Origin: Chloroflexota bacterium
GTDB taxonomy: Bacteria; Chloroflexota; Anaerolineae; Anaerolineales; DRMV01
Direction of reading: 5' to 3'
DNA length: 20,084 bases
Assembly (NCBI GenBank): GCA_013153135.1
Contig: JAADFA010000052.1
Span: 1 to 20,084, forward strand
Shown here: in pieces, positions 14,193-20,084 of the stretch
Position numbering within the stretch: the stretch's first letter is position 1
How the letters are laid out: every line of letters begins with the position of its first letter
Translations under genes and position numbers: made by a program
Notes under the pieces: model-generated
Database searches by the model: none
Seen by the model: the letters and a program-made list of their open reading frames with translations, nothing else
What the model was told of the DNA's origin: nothing

Positions 14193-16430
14193 ATGGCGGA
14201 GGTGGTAGTCGACGTTCGTATTGAAGCCGCGCGGGTCCCGCGGCCACGATATCGTTACGCGGGCTTCTTGCGCGTCGTCGCCGACGACACATCATCGCGT
14301 ACGTGGGACCTGCCCATGCCGGGCGCGGTCGCGCAATGGCTGCGACCAGGTCAGAACGCGCGCCTCACATTGTTCGACCCCAACGCGGTCACCTTTGACA
14401 ATTACCACCTCGAAACCCAGGTACCCATCTGGCCCTTATGGCAGCAGTCCTTCACCCTCGAACGCCAAAGCCCCGTGCTTGGCCGGGCTCTGTACACTTA
14501 CCATGTGCTCGCGCGTGAAGCCCAGTTTGAACACGATTATGCAGCTATTGTAGAGCTTGAGCAATACCATTACGCCTCTGACGAAGAAATCCTCGCGCGC
14601 TGGTATTGTGAGCATTGCCATATCTATCACGAAGCCAACCTACGGCCCGCGTGCCCTCGGTGCGGGCGGCCGATGCGCTTTCACGATCTCAAAAGCGCGA
14701 CGCGCGCCTCGCGCTTCCTGGTGCTCGAGCTGCAGGAACGGGCCGCGTATGAGCCGCGCTTTGTGGGCTATGTGCGGGTCGATCCGCCGTTGCCCCTGAT
14801 GCATCGCCGTCTACCTGATGGCACCATTGTACGCCATATCCGGACCCAAGTCTTTCCTGCAGAATGGTTTGCGCATCCCTTTCATCCCGAGCCCAAGCCC
14901 GGGCAAGACTGGTGGACCGCGCAAGAAGAAGCGCTAGCGACCGCGCGGTCCCCTGTGGCTCGGCTCGCACGCGTGGTTATCCATCCCGACTATCGGGCCG
15001 ATGGCCTGGGTCAGCTGGCCTTACGTGCCATGTTCCAATGGCTGAAGGCGCGTTGGGTCCCCGACATGCGTGAGCCGAAAGCCGCGGTCGAAACCGTGGC
15101 CATGATGGCCCGCTACAATCCCTTCATGGAAAAAGTGGGCTTTCGTTACCTGTGGGATACGGCTAGCGGGCGACCTGTACTGTATTACCCTTTGACCGAC
15201 GAAGCCCGCAGGTACATCGAGGCTTTCTTGCGCACCGATCCGGTCGCGCGTCAGCATCAAGGTCGGCTCTACCGTCCCCGCTATCGCGCGGGAGAACCCC
15301 TCGCGGAGCCCATCCGCCTCAAAGGCGTGCACAAAGCCTACACCAGCCACCTCGACTTGAGCGCGCTCTCCGAGCCCGTCCGCCGGATGCTCGAAGCCTT
15401 TGGCGTGCGCCAACGCACCATCCAAAAGACAGTGCTGCGAAACGTAACCATGCGCGTGCCCGCGGGCTCAGTCATTGCCGTACTGGGCGCGTCTGGCAGT
15501 GGCAAAACGACCTTGCTACGGCTGATTTACGGAGCCGCGCACGGCTCGGAGGACCCCTTGTACCGGCCGGATGAAGGGGAGATCGTGGTGCCGCCGAACG
15601 CGCGCGTGCAGGCCCTCTTACCTGGCGAGGTTGAACCGGACTTCGGCGACCTCCCCATCGCGGAGGTGCTCTATCGCCTTACGAACGACGAGGCCGTAGC
15701 CGTGGAGCTGCTCAATGCCGTGGGCATCGCGGATGCTGTGCTCTACCGCGCGCCGTATCGGGAGCTCTCCACAGGACAAAAAGCCCGAGCCCAGATCGCG
15801 TACCTGCTCGCGCAGCGTCCCAACGTCTTGCTGATCGATGAATTTGCCGCGCCCCTGGACCCAGGTACCGCGCAACGCGTCGCGCGGCGGCTCGCGCGAT
15901 TGGCCCGTGAGCAAGGTATCGCGCTGGTACTGGTACTGCATCGCCAAGAGCTTCTCCCTGCCCTCGACCCCGACGCGATTTACGTGGTTGGTTATGGCAC
16001 CTTCTTCCGACTCGACCGCCTGCCCGAACGGGGGTTCCGGGTGCGCGACCCGTATGCGACCTACATTGTACAAGGTAAAAAACGCTGGGAAATCCGGCGA
16101 CATCCCACGCGCGTGCGCGGCCGCGTCGCGGTCATCCGGGGCGACCGCATCCTCGGCAGCGTAGAGATCCGAGATGTCCACGGTCCCTTCACTGTAGACG
16201 AGCTCCTGCAAGAACACTACGACAAGCACTTGGCCGACCCGCATTTCTTAGCCGCCTACGCGCGCGGCAAGCCGCTCTACGCGTGGGAGCTGGCCGACCC
16301 GCGGGAATACCCCGAACCACGGCCCTTCACGGCCAAACGCGGGCAGCAAACCTGGGTGCGTTTGGATGCGGACGATGGAGCAACTTCGGGCACAGCTGCG
16401 AGCTCGCGCGCCGAAGGCTCGAAACTATAA
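14193..16430 (+). CDS. Zinc ribbon-GNAT-ABC ATPase-ASCH fusion protein
   Basis: A 745-residue multidomain protein. About 1-130 is unrecognised. Zinc ribbon: C139-x2-C142 and C154-x2-C157. GNAT acetyltransferase about 165-345, with acetyl-CoA loop R268-x2-G271-x-G273 (YRADGLGQLAL) and MARYNPFMEKVGF. ABC ATPase about 375-610: Walker A GASGSGKTT with K438, signature LSTGQ at 525-529, Walker B D549-E550, and H-loop H583. ASCH-like RNA-binding domain about 615-725 (GKKRWEIR at 628-635, then RGRVAVI). There are no membrane segments, so it is not a transporter. COG2401 is a known ATPase fused to an acetyltransferase; this looks like that family with an added ASCH. A role in modifying or guarding RNA is inference. 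GGAGG precedes the ATG. It is transcribed alone, divergent from rel. Confidence 0.85.
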   Translation: MAEVVVDVRIEAARVPRPRYRYAGFLRVVADDTSSRTWDLPMPGAVAQWLRPGQNARLTLFDPNAVTFDNYHLETQVPIWPLWQQSFTLERQSPVLGRALYTYHVLAREAQFEHDYAAIVELEQYHYASDEEILARWYCEHCHIYHEANLRPACPRCGRPMRFHDLKSATRASRFLVLELQERAAYEPRFVGYVRVDPPLPLMHRRLPDGTIVRHIRTQVFPAEWFAHPFHPEPKPGQDWWTAQEEALATARSPVARLARVVIHPDYRADGLGQLALRAMFQWLKARWVPDMREPKAAVETVAMMARYNPFMEKVGFRYLWDTASGRPVLYYPLTDEARRYIEAFLRTDPVARQHQGRLYRPRYRAGEPLAEPIRLKGVHKAYTSHLDLSALSEPVRRMLEAFGVRQRTIQKTVLRNVTMRVPAGSVIAVLGASGSGKTTLLRLIYGAAHGSEDPLYRPDEGEIVVPPNARVQALLPGEVEPDFGDLPIAEVLYRLTNDEAVAVELLNAVGIADAVLYRAPYRELSTGQKARAQIAYLLAQRPNVLLIDEFAAPLDPGTAQRVARRLARLAREQGIALVLVLHRQELLPALDPDAIYVVGYGTFFRLDRLPERGFRVRDPYATYIVQGKKRWEIRRHPTRVRGRVAVIRGDRILGSVEIRDVHGPFTVDELLQEHYDKHLADPHFLAAYARGKPLYAWELADPREYPEPRPFTAKRGQQTWVRLDADDGATSGTAASSRAEGSKL

Positions 16431-16484
16431 AAACTTTGATTAAGAAATCCCCGAATCCACACCTTAGAAGAAGATGAAGAAATG

Positions 16485-16526
16485 GCCGACCTAGCCAAGA
16501 TGGGTCGCGTATTCGGCGCTTTTTTC
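16485..16526 (+). terminator. Probable terminator of the GNAT-ABC-ASCH gene
   Basis: GCCGA (16485-16489) can pair with TCGGC (16513-16517) around a 23-nt loop that contains a second possible pairing (GACC with GGTC). GC and six T's (16520-16525) follow. The stem is weak, so this is tentative, but the T-run and position 90 bp after the stop codon are right. It abuts the next promoter. Confidence 0.4.
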
Positions 16527-16555
16527 TTGCTCAATTCTTGACGCTTCAGTATAAT
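16527..16555 (+). promoter_or_regulatory. Promoter of the Lrp-lipoprotein operon
   Basis: A perfect TATAAT at 16550-16555, with TTGCTC (16527-16532) 17 nt upstream as a poor -35. Predicted start is near 16562, so the leader would be about 87 nt and would contain both inverted repeats described separately. The low match at -35 suggests that an activator or another factor may help. Confidence 0.6.
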
Positions 16556-16562
16556 AGATAAG

Positions 16563-16623
16563 GCTGTCTGAGCAATTCGGGACAGCGAAAAAACCTTTCA
16601 AAAGCACGGCCTGCCTTCAGGCC
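16563..16623 (+). repeat. Two inverted repeats in the leader of the Lrp gene
   Basis: GCTGTC at 16563-16568 and GACAGC at 16581-16586 form a perfect 6-bp inverted repeat with a 12-nt spacer, placed right at the predicted transcription start. GGCCTG-CCTT-CAGGCC (16608-16623) is a second perfect 6-bp repeat with a 4-nt loop, about 25 nt before the start codon. The first could be an operator for the Lrp protein itself; the second folds well in RNA and could influence translation. Confidence 0.45.
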
Positions 16624-16648
16624 CATCCCAAGAAAGCGAGGTGGAGCT

Positions 16649-17173
16649 ATGAGCCCTGCGATTCGTGCTCGTCGTCGACGTCGGTTCAAGCTGACAGACT
16701 TGGACCGCCAGATTATTGCCGCGTTGAAGGAAGACGGCCGCGTGCCCTTCGCGCGCTTAGCGCGTGAACTGAACGTGGCCACCAGTACCGTGCGCCAACA
16801 CTATGAGCGCTTGGTCGAGCGCGGCATCGTTCGCGTGACCGCGGTCACCGACCCCTGGGCCTTGGGCTATCAGGTCATGGCCCTCATTGGCCTTAAGGTC
16901 GAAGGCGCTAAGCTGCAAGAGGCCGCGGAACAAATCAAGGCTTTTGAAGAGGTTATCTATCTTGTCTTGGCCACAGGGTCGTACGAATTGTTCCTTGAGG
17001 TCGCTTGCCGGGACCACAAGCACTTGCTCAAATTCCTGGTCGAGAAGCTGTATAAGGTACCCGGCGTGCAGCGCAGTGAGACCTTCATCTATCTGGACAT
17101 CATCAAGGAAACCACTGTGCCCGTGCTGGAAGAAATGGTCGGGATGGTCCCCCCGGCCGCGATGCGGGACTAA
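16649..17173 (+). CDS. Lrp/AsnC-family transcriptional regulator
   Basis: A 174-residue regulator. After a basic N-terminal tail (ARRRRRFK), residues about 15-70 form the AsnC winged helix-turn-helix (LTDLDRQIIAALKEDGR, then VATSTVRQHYERLVERGIV). About 80-160 is the RAM/AsnC effector domain (LVLATGSYELFLEV, then VPGVQRSETFIYLDI). Such proteins form octamers and sense amino acids or related metabolites, often controlling themselves and an adjacent transport gene. GAGGTGGAG precedes the ATG. The lipoprotein gene begins 34 bp later on the same strand, so both are probably one operon, and its ligand may be the metabolite or transported substrate. The effector is not predictable here. Confidence 0.9.
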   Translation: MSPAIRARRRRRFKLTDLDRQIIAALKEDGRVPFARLARELNVATSTVRQHYERLVERGIVRVTAVTDPWALGYQVMALIGLKVEGAKLQEAAEQIKAFEEVIYLVLATGSYELFLEVACRDHKHLLKFLVEKLYKVPGVQRSETFIYLDIIKETTVPVLEEMVGMVPPAAMRD

Positions 17174-17207
17174 GAACACCGCGACTTAGGAGGACCGAGG
17201 AGGAACC

Positions 17208-18314
17208 ATGACCCGAAGCTGGTGGGTGCTCGTGGGGGCGTTGGCCCTCGGGGTTCTGGTCCTCGCGGGGTGTGGGGGGGAGACTTCGGCGTCCCCCACC
17301 CCCGCGGCCGCCGAGGCCGGCGTTGAGCCCGGCCCACTGGTCTTGTATTCGTACGAGGAGACCGTAACCGACGAGTTCCTGCAGCCTTTCCGAGAGAAAT
17401 ACCCTCAAGTTGAGCTCAAAACCGCAGTGTTTGGTGAGCTCGATGAGGCCTTGGCCAAACTACGTGGCGGCTTCAAGGCCGACGTCATCAACATTTGTAC
17501 GGACTATGTCCCCATTATGGTCCAGCTGGGCTTGCTCGAGCCCATCGATACCTCCAAGCTCAGCCATTGGGATGACCTCTTCCCCTTCTTCCGCGAGATG
17601 CCCGAAATCCAGGCCGGCGATGGCAAGGTATGGATGGTGCCCGTCGATGCAGGCCTGGAGGGCATCATGTATCGCACCGACAAAATTGACCCCGCTCCAA
17701 CATCGTGGAACGCCTTGTTTGACCCCGCGTACAAAGGCCACATCGCGATGGAAGACTACGCACGCAATGCCATCGCGGTGGCCGCTCTCGCACTAGGGTA
17801 TGAGGATCCCTTCCATCTCAATGAAGACCAGTTGCAGGCCGTCAAAGCCAAGCTCATCGAACAAAAAGCCTTGCTCCTGACTTACTTCGAAGGCGACGCG
17901 GAAGTCGATGCGCTGTTCAAGTCCGGCGAAGCGTGGATCTCCTTCGGCTGGACCTCGAACGCGCGTTGGCTCCGCGAGGACGATGGGCTGCCCGTGGCCT
18001 TTGTCGCGCCCGAAGAAGGCGCCCTCTCGTGGGTGTGCGGCTACGCGATCCTCAAAGGCACCGAACGGCCCAACGCCGCACACGCGCTCATTGACCACTA
18101 TCTGGATCCGCAAATCCAGTACATCGAGGCCACGGACTTCGAATACTTCGTTTCCAACCAAAAGGTGTTGGAGCTGCTCTCGGAAGAGGAGATCGAAGCC
18201 AGCGGTTTGGATAACCCCGAAGCCATCGCGCAGGCCCACGTCGAGATCCTGCCGGATAACTACGACCGTTGGCTGCAAATTTGGGAAGAGGTACTGGCTG
18301 CCGAAGTGCCGTAA
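17208..18314 (+). CDS. PotD/PotF-like substrate-binding lipoprotein
   Basis: Extracytoplasmic solute receptor of an ABC importer, 368 residues. The N-terminus is a lipoprotein signal: MTRSWW, a hydrophobic stretch, then lipobox LAGC, with C22 as the lipidated residue. A low-complexity linker (SASPTPAAAEAG) follows, common for surface lipoproteins. The mature part (LVLYSYEETVTDEF, about 45-58) resembles the spermidine/putrescine-binding protein group (COG0687), though the substrate may be another amine or organic acid. No permease or ATPase gene is beside it. GGAGG occurs twice before the ATG. It is probably co-transcribed with the Lrp gene and ends at a strong hairpin. Confidence 0.87.
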   Translation: MTRSWWVLVGALALGVLVLAGCGGETSASPTPAAAEAGVEPGPLVLYSYEETVTDEFLQPFREKYPQVELKTAVFGELDEALAKLRGGFKADVINICTDYVPIMVQLGLLEPIDTSKLSHWDDLFPFFREMPEIQAGDGKVWMVPVDAGLEGIMYRTDKIDPAPTSWNALFDPAYKGHIAMEDYARNAIAVAALALGYEDPFHLNEDQLQAVKAKLIEQKALLLTYFEGDAEVDALFKSGEAWISFGWTSNARWLREDDGLPVAFVAPEEGALSWVCGYAILKGTERPNAAHALIDHYLDPQIQYIEATDFEYFVSNQKVLELLSEEEIEASGLDNPEAIAQAHVEILPDNYDRWLQIWEEVLAAEVP

Positions 18315-18343
18315 CAACGTCAGGTGACCTAGCACCTCAGGAT

Positions 18344-18381
18344 AAACAGGCCGAGCTCGGACGCCGGAGCTCGGCCTGTTT
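18344..18381. terminator. Long hairpin terminator shared by convergent genes
   Basis: A perfect 15-bp stem (AAACAGGCCGAGCTC at 18344-18358 with GAGCTCGGCCTGTTT at 18367-18381) and an 8-nt loop stand between the lipoprotein gene and the convergent large protein. A's flank one side and T's the other, so it can act in both directions, although the T-run is only three. Confidence 0.75.
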
Positions 18382-18461
18382 CATTGTAGGCCGCAGGGGA
18401 AGAGGCACGCCCCGCGCGGGGCAGCGCCAGGGGGCAACGGTGGGACGCGCGACCAACGCAC

Positions 18462-20084
18462 CTAAGGCTCATCCGGGCGTTGGTCGAAGCGAAACACGCC
18501 CCACGTGCGCGGGTCCTCGGGGCCCAGGCGTACCAACAGCACGCGCACGCGCCACTGCTGTCCATCCTTCGGCTTGGTCGCGATGAGCCATCGCCAGGCC
18601 TCGCCCAACGTGCCTTCATCCTGGATGGCCCATCCCTGAGCCGCCATTTGCGCGCGCAGGCGGTCGAATTGCTCCGTCAAAGGGGTGGAACTTACCCAAA
18701 GCCCTGAGGCTATCGCCCGCCGCGAGCTATATTGCCCAAACAGGTGCAGGGGAGCCAAATCCTCACCAAGGCGTAGCCGGATTCGTGGCGCCGGTGGTTC
18801 GGGGGGCATATAAGGGGGTGGCGACGCGGCGAGCGAGCGGCACATCTCGCTGGGTTCCAGGCTCAGCGTTAGCATAACTACACTTTGCACCGCATCCACG
18901 TCTCGCGCTTGAAGCACAACTTCGGGACCGCCCTGGGGGCCGCAATACACGCGACTGGGAAGGGCGGCGTCCGTCGTCATCAGGGATACCACGTCGCCCC
19001 AGGTAGATGGCTGGGCCTCACCGGGCACCCAACCCGCGCGGCGAAAGGCCTGATCCAGGGCCGTGAGGAGCGCATCGGACGACCGCGCGCCGCGCAAGGC
19101 CGCGCGCCATATCGGGCGGCCATCGGGCCGCGCGCGCGAGCGGAGGCTATAGACCCATTGCAGCGGGGCGTCCCACGGGGGCAAAAGGTCGCGTAGCGCC
19201 TCCGGCGCGGTCTGGACCCATAGCGCGCTATCGCTGGCCTCGCTCGCGAGGAGGACCTGGAGGGCGTAGCGCCAGCGGGCCGGATCGTCCTCGGGGCCGT
19301 AAGCCGCGCCGTGGGCCGTGCGCCGCGCGGCGGGGAGGACGGTTTCGTCCGGTGGTGGCCAGGCCCACAGCCACGCGAAGTACGCGTGCCGCGGCTCCTG
19401 GCCGATGAGCAAATAGAGCCCCGCGGCGTCCGAGGTCGTGGGGTCTTCCGGAACGGCGTACATCAGCCAGGCTGGTCGTCCCCATAGGGCACCCTGGGCG
19501 TGCGAGCGCACGCGCCATCCTTGCGCGTGCAGCTGGTCTTCCAAGGCCGCCCGTACGGTGTGGATATCGGTCGTTCGGAAATACAACAGCTGGTTGGCCC
19601 CGGTGCCAGGCTCGAGCCACGCGCGCAGTTCGGCGTACGGCGGCAGGGGGAATGCGGCGGGCGGCACGCGCAACGTGGGGAGGGAAACCAGGGCTTCGCG
19701 GCGTGGGCGCCCTGGCTGCGGCGGGCATGTTTGGATTTGCGGGCTCTCAGTCAGGGTGAGCAGGAGCAGCGCGCGGTTGGTCCCAGCCCACCACCTCACC
19801 TGGAGTATGCCCTGACGCGCCGCGTGGCACAAGCTCAGGCTGTGCCGTGCTGAGGCCAGCGAGGCCTCACCGTCGCCCTGCTCCCAGGGCGGGGTAAATT
19901 CCTGCCACCCCTGGGCCTGAAGCTGTTGGATGTAGCGCTCCAAGCGCGCGGGATCTGCGTCCGGCCATTCAAAGGCGTAACGCGACCCTCGGCCGCCGGG
20001 CTCGAGGGGGGTCAGGCTCGCCACAATGAGCGCGCCTTGCTCGGGCAACGGCACGCGTGGCAGGACCTCCGGAGGCGTCGCGAC
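18462..20084 (-). CDS. Large uncharacterised protein with four related units (5' end outside window)
   Basis: Not recognised. At least 540 residues are visible, and the frame stays open to the right edge, so the start is beyond the window; a GTG at 20054 is probably internal. The product shows four similar segments in which a helix ends in Gly-Trp: QLQAQGW, QLHAQGW, FRRAGW and QMAAQGW, with tryptophans at 50, 180, 342 and 475 counted from 20054. The units are about 130-160 residues apart, each followed by a segment where aliphatic and aromatic residues alternate as in beta strands. This suggests tandem small alpha/beta domains. Few cysteines and no membrane helix are seen in the visible part, and the protein is rich in Pro, Ala and Arg. 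It could be a secreted or lipid-anchored protein if a signal lies upstream, but this cannot be seen. Confidence 0.65.
   Translation of the reverse strand, partial: VATPPEVLPRVPLPEQGALIVASLTPLEPGGRGSRYAFEWPDADPARLERYIQQLQAQGWQEFTPPWEQGDGEASLASARHSLSLCHAARQGILQVRWWAGTNRALLLLTLTESPQIQTCPPQPGRPRREALVSLPTLRVPPAAFPLPPYAELRAWLEPGTGANQLLYFRTTDIHTVRAALEDQLHAQGWRVRSHAQGALWGRPAWLMYAVPEDPTTSDAAGLYLLIGQEPRHAYFAWLWAWPPPDETVLPAARRTAHGAAYGPEDDPARWRYALQVLLASEASDSALWVQTAPEALRDLLPPWDAPLQWVYSLRSRARPDGRPIWRAALRGARSSDALLTALDQAFRRAGWVPGEAQPSTWGDVVSLMTTDAALPSRVYCGPQGGPEVVLQARDVDAVQSVVMLTLSLEPSEMCRSLAASPPPYMPPEPPAPRIRLRLGEDLAPLHLFGQYSSRRAIASGLWVSSTPLTEQFDRLRAQMAAQGWAIQDEGTLGEAWRWLIATKPKDGQQWRVRVLLVRLGPEDPRTWGVFRFDQRPDEP

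Noticed and set aside
16482..16541. A 19-codon ORF (starts MADLAKMGRV) before the Lrp promoter
   Set aside because: It overlaps the probable terminator and -35 region and has no proper ribosome site.
18409..18422. GCCCCGCGCGGGGC, a perfect 14-bp palindrome
   Set aside because: It stands between the terminator and the end of the last gene, has no T-run on either side, and can arise by chance in GC-rich DNA.

Overview
The window is about 20 kb of GC-rich DNA. Its backbone genes suggest a thermophilic member of the Chloroflexota (Ardenticatenia, Anaerolineae or Thermoflexia-like). The reasons are a Cst1/DevR-type CRISPR-Cas operon, a stand-alone VKOR protein, a TPR-plus-membrane protein of a style common in that phylum, and strong GGAGG ribosome sites. 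This is inferred from gene content; no rRNA or other taxonomic marker is present.

Region 1 (1-10653, all + strand) is a CRISPR-Cas locus. It opens with the 3' part of a csx1-like HEPN ribonuclease gene cut by the window edge. A compact type I operon of the I-B/Tneap (Cst1-Cst2/DevR-Cas5t) kind follows: cas8, cas7, cas5, an unexpected TPR/membrane gene, cas3 (HD nuclease plus helicase), cas6, cas1, cas2 and cas4. Gaps are short or negative, so it is probably one transcription unit. Cas8, Cas7, Cas5 and Cas6 would form the crRNA-guided surveillance complex. Cas3 would degrade the target, and Cas1, Cas2 and Cas4 would acquire spacers. A well-placed internal start in the 3' quarter of cas8 could yield a separate 121-residue Cas11-like small subunit. 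No CRISPR array lies in the window.

Region 2 (10701-14051, - strand) holds housekeeping genes. A bifunctional Rel (p)ppGpp synthetase/hydrolase comes first, followed downstream by a VKOR-family thiol oxidoreductase and a small cysteine-rich protein with an acidic tail. A hairpin terminator separates these from the convergent cas operon.

Region 3 (14082-16526, + strand) is divergent from rel and carries one gene for an unusual multidomain protein: zinc ribbon, GNAT acetyltransferase, soluble ABC ATPase and ASCH domain. It has a recognisable TTGACA/TATCCT promoter.

Region 4 (16527-18381, + strand) has its own promoter and encodes an Lrp/AsnC regulator and a PotD-like substrate-binding lipoprotein with no permease or ATPase beside it. 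It ends at a strong hairpin shared with the convergent last gene.

Region 5 (18462-20084, - strand) is a large uncharacterised protein made of about four similar units, cut by the right edge.

No stretch over 300 bases lacks a gene. The largest gaps are 16431-16648 (terminator, promoter and two inverted repeats), 18315-18461 (terminator), 14052-14192 (promoter and operator-like repeat), 10654-10774 (terminator) and 812-928 (alternative hairpins).
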